A stretch of DNA of 64,000 nt from Trichoplax sp. H2 (Eukaryota > Placozoa > Uniplacotomia > Trichoplacea), in NCBI GenBank assembly GCA_003344405.1, contig NOWV01000152.1:120741-184740 (forward strand), in the 5' to 3' direction. Shown piece by piece: positions 55,101 through 64,000 of this stretch (the first letter of the stretch is position 1; each line of letters begins with the position of its first letter). The position numbers were made by a program, and so were the translations under genes. The notes beneath the pieces were generated by a model. That model ran no database searches, was not told where the DNA came from, and saw only the letters and a list, made by a program, of their open reading frames with translations.

Positions 55101-58100
55101 ATATAACTTGGTACATGGGATAATAGATAGCTAACTACTTATATAGGATAAACTTACAATTTTCCAACGTAATTTTTATATTCCAGTAGCTTTGTATAGT
55201 CAAAATCATACAGATCGTTGTTATTTAGCTTGCTAATATAAAAAATGAGAGGAAAACAATTAGTACCAAATTTACTATTAAAACTGTTTTGGTGTAACTA
55301 TTTTAATCGCTACTAATGTAGGACTATACATGAATTAGACTTTATCTCTTTATTGCAGTTACATTGTAGTCGGTGTTGCTGAAGTACCAACATGGTAAAG
55401 CCATCCATCACTAAGAGACATCAATTCATTATTATCCAATGCTCTAATCGAAAATAAAAATAAATTACTACATTCAATAGAATCTTACTTCTAAAGGGTG
55501 AGATCAAAACTGGAAATGCGGATAGGTACGATTAGATACTGGTATTGAAGCAATTGGATTTCAATATCAATAAAAGAGAAGTAACGAGTGTAGTTTTTCT
55601 TAATAAATAAGATAACTTCTATGGAGATAAAGTATATTTGCATAATCATGCCGTTAACACGAATAAATTTAAGTTCAACTTTTCTAAATAGTTTTACTAG
55701 TAAAACTTGGTATCGAAAGGAACAAAGAAATGCATACTATAGTTATCCAGTATTTAGCAATAATTGGCATAAGGCGTACCAAAACGTTATAATTGATAAA
55801 TCTTATAATAAAAGATAGAGAGATGAATCAGAAATGAACTCTCGAATGCAATACATTAGAGTATTTAAATTAAGGATCTCATTGAAAATTCTTGAAGCGC
55901 TTTCATAGAACTAGTGTACAACTGCTTGAAATTTTATTATGGCCAATTTACGATTTAATATCTGAGTACCGATAATATTTGGCTACAATAATTTTCGCCT
56001 AAAAGCTAACTCTTAAAAAGATAATTTATTGATTAGCTATAATATAAATTTTTCGTAGATAACTTACTGTGATAGAGGATAGTGTTTTACTAACTTTAGC
56101 AAAAAAGACCGAATTTAATCCAGGTGAAGTAAGCTAGATCTCACAACAATTTACGTTAAAGTAAGACTCCTAATTTAATATTAAAGTAATGGTCTACCTG
56201 AAAAGTACTAGCTTATTCAACTGCGAAAGTTTTGAAACTACTTCCTATTAGTTGTAGTTTGAGATATTATTTAGATAATTTTATTGATAAAGAAATTTAC
56301 GATTACAGTAGTATGATATGTAAAATTTTATTAACTTACAAATTGTTTAGTGATGGAAGAAATGAGCAAGAAAAGGAAGTTAAAGCGTTATAGCTTAGGA
56401 TCCTGAAAGAAATTTAATTTAATATGAATCCGTTTTTGTTGTCGATTTATTGTAACAGTACGATCATAGATAATCTTGGCTTTACATTGATATTAAAATT
56501 TAGATAGCTATATAATTATCTTTAGTATGATCTAGAAAATTGTACTATTTTATTAATTATTACTTGACTACAAAATAACTTATAGCTGTAACTAAATTTT
56601 TAACGAATAGATTACTAATCAATATTTAATTTGTTATAGCTCATCGAAAATTATAAGAAAAATGCTAACTATGCGTGCTATAGTGTCACGAAAGTAATCT
56701 TCGTGACGTATACTTTATTTTTATGTTACGTTCTATAGCTGCTTATTTCTCAGAAATGTTTAACGGTCTCCTTAATTTTAATTTTAGTGGTTAACAAAAT
56801 TGATATCCTTAATTTAGGATTACATAAGCTAAAATGGTAATTGCCAACCAGCTAAACTGGGTTTTATCTATCACCTCCAAGGTTGTTAAAGTTCAAAGTG
56901 CAATTCCTAAGCTTAGAGGAAATGTCTTAGTAGGATAACTTTATATGTATCTGTTAAACTATTAATAAGCATTGATTATTTTAATACTGTTAAAGTAAAT
57001 TTAATAGGATTAGACGGTATCTAATCTGTACAGATAGAATCTCTTTAGGGTATCAATTTGACTAATTTCTAATCGACAGGTGACTTGTGTAGCTAAACCG
57101 GGTTTAGGTCCGAAACCTATATAAACGGCGAGTTCGCCGACAATAAGTTAGATTGTGATTTTCTAGTAAGTCTTGAAGGTCTCGCTGTGTTAAACCCTGT
57201 CTGCCTTGGAATACCAATTGTCTGGTATTCCAAATAATGGTAGTAAAGGATAGAAATCGCCCTCTCAATCCTTGTTGCAAGTTAGGGATATTCCTAGCTA
57301 GTAACACATATTCTCTTCAAAGTCACTATATTACAGCTCCAAAATTATTGAAACCGAATACCGTATCTGTAGAGACTATAGTAATAACTCGTCCTCTTTA
57401 GTCTAAGCAATAAAATCTACATTTTTTAGCTGCATATCATCCAACACTGAATTAGACGATATCATTTATTGAATTGGCATAGATCAAATCACAGAAATAT
57501 GTAATATCTATAGTAATGGCCAATGGAAAGTATATATATTACACGCAAGACCTTTAAATACATTATTAGCTTCGTTATATTTGTCGTTCAATGTAAAGGA
57601 TATATTGGCTAGAATTCAGTTATTTTAGGTACAGTACTTACAATTCCTTCAGATTGTACAAATTAGAGAAGGTGTTTTCATTGATTTTGGAGATTAAATT
57701 ATAAGATAAATTGCTGAAAAATCATTTACAGTGAAAAAAAATTTTTAGTATTGTAGATTAATTTCGGTCAGTTGCCGTCAATAAAACATCTAACGCCAAA
57801 GAAATTATTAAGTATTACATATTACTAAGCTAGAACGTTTTACTAATGTATTCGTTAATAACAGATACTTTCCATTACATGGTTCTTAATTCTTGAGATA
57901 GTTGAAATGCAGTCGACGAAATGGTCTTTATTAAATTGTAGCTTAGATCACTAACATAAAAGATTGATCAGTTGCAATTACGATTAATCGCCTATAAAAA
58001 TTCTATAAAATACAGTATGTTATATAATTTCGTTTTAATTTATGTTATCAATCAGAACAAAAATATTTTCAAAAAGCTTCTTTGCCTTACATATTTTGCA

Positions 58101-58162
58101 CGTTCTCATAGAATGATATTTGTGATTGGCTTATATTGCTGATGTCATTATATTGCATATAT
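40103..58162 (-). CDS. Ectodomain of the RXFP/LGR-like receptor: 41 single-LRR exons
   Basis: Exons, 3' to 5': 40103-40174, 40380-40451, 40568-40642, 41099-41176, 41646-41717, 41907-41978, 42679-42753, 42884-42967, 43532-43603, 44220-44288, 44555-44626, 45148-45219, 45750-45815, 46083-46157, 46271-46351, 46443-46514, 46595-46657, 47778-47855, 47982-48053, 48182-48253, 49150-49221, 49709-49780, 49884-49946, 50097-50168, 50317-50388, 50490-50561, 50653-50724, 50834-50905, 51009-51080, 51615-51686, 51876-51947, 52023-52094, 53138-53209, 54671-54742, 54967-55041, 55158-55232, 55363-55443, 56340-56402, 57642-57713, 57879-57950, 58091-58162. Each is one repeat of the type DLSNNNIEIIPAGAFRNTPN, 21-28 residues, mostly 72 bp. 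Each starts with one base completing a codon and ends with two bases of the next. Together they give about 990 residues. I found no signal peptide, LDLa module or start codon, so the 5' end is missing or lies beyond the window. More than one transcript or gene may be present. Single exons are secure; that all belong to one mRNA is inferred. Confidence 0.85.
47208..47349. repeat. Direct duplicate flanking an assembly gap (left copy)
   Basis: 142 bp repeated almost exactly at 47512-47652, with one T missing, on the other side of the 20-N gap. This is most simply an unmerged haplotype or a misjoined contig end and not biology. Confidence 0.9.
47492..47511. other. Assembly gap (20 N)
   Basis: A run of 20 N within an intron of the LRR receptor, between the 46595 and 47778 exons. 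LRR exons could be hidden or miscounted here. Confidence 0.99.
47512..47652. repeat. Direct duplicate flanking an assembly gap (right copy)
   Basis: Right copy of 47208-47349. The sequences diverge abruptly after the shared AAACCGCAC. Confidence 0.9.
48294..48488. repeat. Direct duplicate (left copy) bordering the third gap
   Basis: 195 bp identical but for about one base to 48677-48871. The two copies enclose the gap and a fragment of repeat A, as expected if a heterozygous insertion was assembled badly. Confidence 0.9.
48489..48508. other. Assembly gap (20 N)
   Basis: A 20-N gap inside an intron of the LRR receptor, at the truncated left end of a repeat A fragment. Confidence 0.99.
48509..48676. 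repeat. Dispersed repeat A, copy 3 (3' fragment)
   Basis: It begins at the gap with CTAACTTAGTGTTTAACG and ends with TTTTGTGACA. It corresponds to 36768-36928 of copy 1 with scattered substitutions. The missing left part is probably in the gap. Confidence 0.85.
48677..48871. repeat. Direct duplicate (right copy) bordering the repeat A fragment
   Basis: Right copy of 48294-48488, starting GAGATACAATGAATCTG directly after the repeat A fragment. Confidence 0.9.
53313..53447. repeat. Repeat C, copy 1
   Basis: A diverged direct repeat of 54104-54241 sharing TTTGGGCATAAA, GAATTATAAT/AATCATAATT, AATTCCGATA, GAGTAAAAC-like and GTATAT blocks in the same order. The two copies flank repeat B copy 1. 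Confidence 0.65.
53556..54073. mobile_element. Inserted element carrying repeat B copy 1
   Basis: The first 336 bp (53556-53891) match 63436-63772. On the plus strand the element runs from TGTAATGTAACTAG to a 3' end with AATAAA (54050-54055) followed by TCAAAAA. It is bounded by a direct repeat TTTGG at 53551-53555 and 54074-54078. A signal plus A-run and a 5-bp target duplication suggest a retroposon or a solo LTR variant; the element has no clear coding region. The boundaries are my inference. Confidence 0.55.
54104..54241. repeat. Repeat C, copy 2
   Basis: See copy 1 at 53313. Substitutions and small indels separate the copies, so the duplication is older than the insertion between them. 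Confidence 0.65.
55862..55943 (-). pseudogene. Decayed LRR exon
   Basis: On the minus strand one frame reads GHNKISSSCTLVL and then a stop; a second frame continues as FYESASRIFNEILNLNTL, which restores the LRR pattern. The expected donor after the final Leu codon is CTAATG instead of CTGTAA. The exon therefore has a frameshift and a lost donor. Confidence 0.6.
56685..56707. repeat. GTCACGAA hairpin
   Basis: Arms GTCACGAA (56685-56692) and TTCGTGAC (56700-56707), 7-base loop. It is related in sequence to the hairpins at 37672 and 63773. Confidence 0.7.
57206..57233. repeat. Perfect hairpin, 11-bp arms, 6-base loop
   Basis: TTGGAATACCA (57206-57216) pairs with TGGTATTCCAA (57223-57233). It lies in a patch (about 57080-57310) that is richer in GC than its surroundings and carries a 67-codon minus-strand ORF of no known family. 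Confidence 0.85.
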
Positions 58163-58914
58163 CTAATTTGATTGCATGTAAAGAAAATTAGAGAAAAACT
58201 AGATGCTAGTCTAAATAGATTTAAAGCAATTAACTTTAGATGATTTGAGGGTCGATTTTAAGGATATACGAGATAGCATGACTTTTACTACATTTATTAC
58301 AGATGATTTAAATTATTCTCGTAGTCATACATTTAATAAGGTGGGCACTGGACTAGAAAGATGAAAAAATTTATTCCGTAGCAATCGGCTAAGATATTAT
58401 ATAGACGTTCTGCTTTAAGTGTGAGTTATGACATTTTTTTACAGCCATTGGAAGCTCAATAACGTACCAGAGTAAGTACTAGGGTGCGTAAATAGCTGAA
58501 ATTATTTGTTATTAAATTACTAATTAATTCTTTAGCGTGATCTCAAAGCCTAAACATATAAGTAATAAATGATTAATTTAAAATTAGATCAAATAGCTAA
58601 GAACACCGTAATATTTAAAACATTAGATCATGACCAATACGGTATTGAGTTATTGATGCTACTGCTGGATGGGCTATCTGTAATAAGCTAGGCAAATTTT
58701 CGTTTGTATTGAGCTACCTATCTTGATACTGCTACATTAAGATTTACAACAAGGTGAAAATAAATTTAATTTTTCATTATAGCGACATTAGTGAGTGACA
58801 CTACTTATGAAACTGTGGTAAAAACCGTAATATTGTAAAAGGTTGAAGATTACAAAATTTCGCAAATTAATTTTTATGAATCAGCTATGTATCATTACTT
58901 TGAATACGCCCATT

Positions 58915-58996
58915 TTTGAGCGATTTTTGAAACTGTTTAAAATTGATATTAACAAAGCGGGTAATGATTCTGAGTTATTAATTTATGTCAAGACCT
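58915..58996 (-). pseudogene. Decayed LRR exon
   Basis: Minus-strand sequence reads LDIN, two stops, then LRIITRFVNINFKQFQKSL, which keeps the LRR spacing. The splice-phase frame is interrupted by stop codons. Confidence 0.5.
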
Positions 58997-59945
58997 ACAT
59001 TTGAATGACATCAAAGGCACTGAAATTGCCTCCTATGGGAATACTTTTAAGTTCTACGCTCTTGCATCGAATGGTTATTTTCGTACCATAACATGTACAA
59101 TTGGTAAAACACGTTGAAAAATCTGGAAATGGCCAAAAAGAGGAATAACACGTCATGTTAATCATGACTATTACTTATGATGAGCTTGAAGCGATTAGAA
59201 TAATATTTTTGCCTTGTGATCTTAATATACTACAATATAAATATTCTAATATCAGACCATAACCAGGAACTCCTAAAAAAATTCAGCTTATTTCTTTGGA
59301 GTCCCTGTTATAACACTATGAGCATTCAAAATAGTAACAATAACGAATTTATTCCTATTGGAAAGACAAGGCCTTATTAATTTGTTTTACATGGATAAAA
59401 TTTAGAAAAGCAATAGGAATCTCCAGTTACGATAAAATCTGTAGTTAAATTGGCAAGATATACCTGCAGGCTTAATTTTAACAGTTCTTTAACGAATATC
59501 TTGAGTGACTAATTAGATCAGAAAAGTATTTATAGTCTATTTTCAACGCTATTTAATATTGAACATTATTTAGTAAGCGGCGTAGAAAAGTTTAATTGCA
59601 ATCTTAATAAATGACGTTACCGGCAGCTTGTTTGTTGACTATCAGATTATTTATATTTTGCGATAGTGCGCTATAGTTGATTCATATTTTCTTGGTTATA
59701 GCTAAAGTATCCAATTATTTTATTCTAAAAATTTTAGCCTTAGTATTCTGGCTTATAAGTATGTAAGATACGGAATCGTTGCTAAACTATAAGAAGTAGA
59801 ATCCTACTATTGTGTGTTAACTTAAAAAATAGATCTATTTGACTACCTTGGCTGCTTATAAAAAATGATATTTTCACCAATCACACGCAAACACTGAGAT
59901 AACGCTACAGGGATAGTACATCAGTTTATTTATGTTAATGTCTTC

Positions 59946-60017
59946 TTTCCATCAATCAAGTGCTTAGCAAATCCTTTTTTACCAGATACATTAAGTTGCT
60001 TATTTGTTAATAAATCA
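59946..60017 (-). pseudogene. LRR exon with lost splice acceptor
   Basis: The minus strand reads DLLTNKQLNVSGKKGFAKHL in an open frame with LRR spacing and 72-bp size. The preceding dinucleotide is CT in place of the AG acceptor, and no donor follows at the expected place. Confidence 0.5.
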
Positions 60018-62611
60018 GAAAGAAAAGATAGCAGCTTCATCGTTTTCTGATTAATAGATACTGAATCCGTTTTAAACATTTAAAATAGTATAAATGTGCG
60101 AGCTGAGTAAAATGAATTACTTAGCATTTACATTATATAAATTCGTTTTGTTAGTACACTAAAAAAAATGCAAATTGAAGGTTGTATCCTAATTATTTAC
60201 GCGTTAATTTAATCGCTCATAAATCATTTAACTTATGTGATGATGATAAATTGCAAGGTAAAACGATAAGCAAGTAAATAAGCCCTACTTACTTAGAAAC
60301 GGCAGAGAGTGGGATGTTATACACATTGTAAAGATTATTACTAGCCAATTAAAGCAGAATAAACTTGATTTACTCATGATGGCTTTTTCAGTTAGGACAG
60401 CGTTGTGACACCCAAATCTAAAATATTAAAAGTTGTTTATCGATTGACAAGCTCAATGTAACGATTTTAAATTATTATATGGCTTTGATAAGGTAGTTTT
60501 GAATTACTTAGATGAGAATTAAAACAAAACTAAAATTAATAATAACAACCTTCTGGCGCGACTGAAACAAGAACATAAACTACGATATTCTTTGTAAGGA
60601 TGCGAATTTTAATTGAATAGTAAAATGATATGGTGATTTTTATTTTTGTTAGGAAAGATAGTACAGGAATTTAAATGAAAATTGTTTATTGGTCGTTAGG
60701 TTAATGAACTGGTAAGCAAGTACGTTATTGGTAATTTAGCAATTATAACAATAACAATAAAGAATTACTTGATGCCCTCAATGATAGCTTGCAAATTTTA
60801 GTAAATTGAATCAATGCCTTTCTTTAACCTATTGATTACCAGAAACACTGAAATTACTTTATTATAGGTAGCAAACAAAACTGTTATAAAAAATATTCAC
60901 TATCAGAAATGAAAAACGTATCAAGAACAAATTTATTTGCCATTGAAGCAGTCCCACGACTGTTAGATGATCTGCAGGTACAATGCAGTAGATAATTATC
61001 AGGAATGAAACGGTTAGGAAAGTCCTATTATTTTTAAATTGTAATGATATAAGGAAGTTCCTTTTAAAAAGATCTGAATTGTAACGTATCACAGAGAATC
61101 AAAACATTTAAAGGAAAAAATACTGCGCCTCAAACCGCATCTACTTTGCAAATTTGGTATATTCTAATTAATCTAAAGTGTATTTTGTCAAACTAAATTA
61201 AGATATGCAATTCGATATCTTATGTTTAACTATAATAAAAATTATGTATAAGTTTTAATTTGAACGGAATATAGTATCTTTGGAAAAGAAATTTCACTGC
61301 TATATGTTTTAGCCAGCTAAATAAGTATTGTCGGTTATAGATCACTTCTATAAAATTATCGTCTCAGATCAAACATAATTCACTTTTCTATTGCATTTTC
61401 TACCAAAGCTTGGTCTAAAACGCGAATTAAGTCAACATGATATTTATTAATATACTTCATATAAGTAAGCGAATGTAGTATGATACATATTTTGCCAATT
61501 TTGTCGGACATATGACGTCAATAATTGATCTAAAGCATTCCTGCTACCGGTGCTTAATTACAAACAGCTGATATTTACATATCGGATAATTTTAAATATC
61601 TTGAATCGGAACTGGAAACAATGCATTATAATTTGCTCTTTGAAAATTTTCGCGTTCATTAAGAACAAATGTCCAATTATTTATTAGTAATTTGTTATTA
61701 AAAGTTTTGCCCATCCATTTGTTTCTGGGATATTTATGGTAAGTGATTTATGATCGATCATCGAAGTAAATGATTATTAACTAGAAGGTACATAGAACTG
61801 ATCAAATAATCGTATTACTATACTGTACAAAATTTAATATCTGATATTTCCCTAGATGGATGATCATCCATCTTTAATTGTTTTCAGCACTATTTTTGAA
61901 GAGATACCATTTATGAAATACTATAAAGTTAACGATATTACATTAATCAAGCTGTCTAGCTGATGACAAGATTTTTTCATATTTAAAAGCTAGCACAATT
62001 GTTGGCATTATTAAGGAACAAGATTAGATTAGTACATTACATTCTGAGTTTACTTTCTAAATTTGGTGTCATTAATTTATTAGGTTAAAGTACTGTTCTA
62101 AATTTATTTTTATAAATCAAATAATTGTAATATTTTAAGCAGCTTTAAGAAAATTCTTTTAAAGTTAGCGACAATAAAAATCATGTTCACTTCTTACAGA
62201 ATGGGAACGTAACGGTTCTGCGTTACAATTAAAGTTACTTGGTGATATGCTTAATATATCTTTATCTTAATCTGTTATATGACTAGTGGTTAATCAATGA
62301 ATAATTTAATGTCATTTCAGATTCGTGGGCATTACTTTCATAAACTGATATCTAATGTAGGTAATATACGGCAGTCATTATTGTGTCGGTTTGAGAATCT
62401 TAGTAAAACAGTTGGCGAAGATTTGCTTATCACAATCGGACACTCTTAATGATTACTCTTAAATGCGCTAAATATCTATATGGATTGTAATTTATATAAA
62501 TAGAATTATGCTATGGCAAAGCTTCTGAATATCAATGCCTTGTATGTATTGCACGATTTTATCATGCACAAATATTTTAAAGAAATTCATTGATACATTA
62601 GTATTTAAATA

Positions 62612-63190
62612 GGGAATTGTGACAGTGTTATATACTATAGTAGTATTAGAGTAGAAATATCTACGTTAGGATAATTTTGTTAGCCTATCCTTATTTAGTT
62701 AACTCCTAGGGAAATTAGAATTATCTACTTACAGTTCGAATCGTTGTGATTGCAACTTACTTATGGTAGATTGTAAAATATCGTGGAAATGTCTCCTGCT
62801 AGGATATATCGTAATCTGACTATTCTGTTTAGCTATCAGATATCTATGTTTGTAAATACAGTTGTCTGCATTAGGGAGCAATTGCGAAAATTAATGTCTA
62901 ATTCAGGGAATGATTCCAAAGTTAATCGTACTAACTATGACTCATAAACTATTAAGGAAGAGTTTATAAATGTAATATATCGAGTAATAAAGTTAATTCT
63001 TAAACTTAGTGTTTAACGTAAAGTAAAATACGAGGGGTCTAAATCTTTGTGTAGTCTGCTAGTAGAGCAGAAGTGTTCCTGATAGTGCAGATATCGCTCC
63101 TTGATACGTGGTTCAAAGAATTGACTTATTGATCGCAAATTACGTTATCTTGTTGGAAAGCTGTTTTGCGACAGAAATGTACTGTCATCC
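62612..63190. repeat. Dispersed repeat A, copy 2 (about 580 bp)
   Basis: Same orientation as copy 1 at 36301; it lacks about 60-70 bp of copy 1, mainly after the shared TTAGTTAACT block. It ends GACAG...TGTCATCC where copy 1 has a longer inverted end. Confidence 0.85.
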
Positions 63191-63435
63191 TATCAATTTA
63201 GTGATTTAAAAATAGCATTTGTTATATAGAAGCATTACAAGCTAGGAATGATCCTAGCCAGCAACAAACATTGAAAATATGCTTTCTAATCTGTACTACA
63301 GTAAATTAGAATATTAATCAGTTGATGTTTCTATGGAGGTATAATTAAGATTTTGCTCAGCGAGGACTCCAATCTCCAACGTAATGATATTCTACTTTAT
63401 TATTGATGAGGTCGCTACTTCTATAAGTTTGTGAT

Positions 63436-63772
63436 TGTAATGTGACTAGTATTGTGATTGCAGTCTGTCAGCCATGTTTAGTATAATGTACGTTAGATAT
63501 TTATACTAAGAGATATTTGGCAGCCATAACTATAGACTGTAGTGGTATAGACTCTATGCTAGAGTACAGATGATTATATACAGTAAGGTGTTGAGTTACT
63601 AATAAGGTTATAGGTAAAAATAGAACTGTAAATCATATATTAGGATATGGTTAATTTATTGTACTTTGGCTGGTGTGAATAATGTCTACATAAGTACTGT
63701 AGTCGTATCCATATTGGATTAATGATGGTCCGCAGTAGAATAGTGTTACTAAGAATAATTTAACTATGTGTA
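63436..63772. repeat. Repeat B, copy 2
   Basis: 337 bp matching 53556-53891 at roughly 93-95% by eye. Similarity stops sharply at TGTGTA; beyond it lies a hairpin, not the AATAAA tail of copy 1. Confidence 0.9.
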
Positions 63773-63795
63773 TGTCACAAACCAGCTTCGTGACA
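63773..63795. repeat. TGTCAC hairpin at the end of repeat B copy 2
   Basis: Arms TGTCAC (63773-63778) and GTGACA (63790-63795), loop AAACCAGCTTC. The loop resembles the CACCAACTC loop of the 37672 hairpin. Confidence 0.75.
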
Positions 63796-64000
63796 AGGAT
63801 AACGTAAAATAAATCTCTAAATCTCTTAAAATCTGCGGATTCAGTATCCCTACTCACAAGAATTTAGACGCCTTTGATTCTACGTTAAACTCAACTAGAC
63901 AATTGAGAACTACTTTATTCAACTATCTGACGGGCTTATATATACACTTCTACAGCAGCTAACATCCATGAGTCATCTTATAAAAATACTTAGATGAGAA

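Larger units (their letters stand above)
58163..62611. other. AT-rich region upstream of the last LRR exon with LRR relics
   Basis: Besides the relics listed separately, two stretches resemble exons: 58444-58497 (-), with consensus-like ends but a stop in the expected phase, and about 60297-60345 (-), reading NNLYNVYNIPLSAVS. No signal peptide, LDLa or first exon was recognised. The 5' end of the receptor could be anywhere here or beyond 64000. Confidence 0.5.

Noticed and set aside
57104-57307. 67-codon minus-strand ORF in the GC-richer patch
   Set aside because: No domain, no splice context and it includes the hairpin; kept only as an odd patch in the findings.
63651-63857. Small ORF shared by both repeat B copies (also 53770-53958)
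   Set aside because: The shared residues simply reflect the shared repeat; the N-terminal parts differ completely and no protein family is recognisable.

Overview
This is animal nuclear DNA. It is AT-rich, and almost every gene is split into many short exons by GT-AG introns of about 50-1500 bp. The exon-intron structures and protein sequences resemble vertebrate orthologues closely. Intron-rich conserved genes, a short TTAGGG-type telomeric motif and compact gene spacing suggest an early-branching metazoan. A placozoan of the Trichoplax type is my best guess, but that is inference. Three 20-N assembly gaps (32400, 47492, 48489) show a draft assembly.

Layout: 1-4873 has no supported gene. 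4874-9200 (-) is a 12-exon PLP-dependent phospho-lyase (ETNPPL/PHYKPL family). 10874-14537 (+) is a 13-exon EFHC1-like ciliary protein with three DM10 domains and two EF-hands. 15746-20298 (-) is a 13-exon phosphatidylserine synthase. 22083-24286 (+) is ribosomal protein L11. 28577-29554 (+) is a secreted CAP/SCP protein. 33216-35611 (-) is ribosomal protein L19. From 38506 to at least 58162 (-) lies a very large leucine-rich-repeat receptor: one 7TM exon of RXFP/LGR type preceded by at least 41 single-LRR exons, all in the same phase. The last 6 kb holds decayed LRR exons and dispersed repeats.

Two gene pairs are divergent (phospho-lyase/EFHC1 and PS synthase/RPL11). Both shared upstream regions, and the region upstream of RPL19, are filled with palindromic GTACTGTACAGTAC-type arrays and foldback structures. 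These arrays are nearly absent from gene bodies. The two enzymes both touch ethanolamine phospholipid metabolism; the two ribosomal genes carry TOP-like pyrimidine tracts at their presumed transcription starts.

The most unusual content is the LRR receptor locus. Every LRR exon is a multiple of three and has identical phase, so any exon can be skipped or duplicated without breaking the frame. Decayed exons and a decayed copy of the receptor C-terminus nearby suggest active birth and death. All gene models were built by eye from the sequence and checked for reading-frame continuity across each junction. The single junction that fails is RPL11 exon 1 to exon 2.
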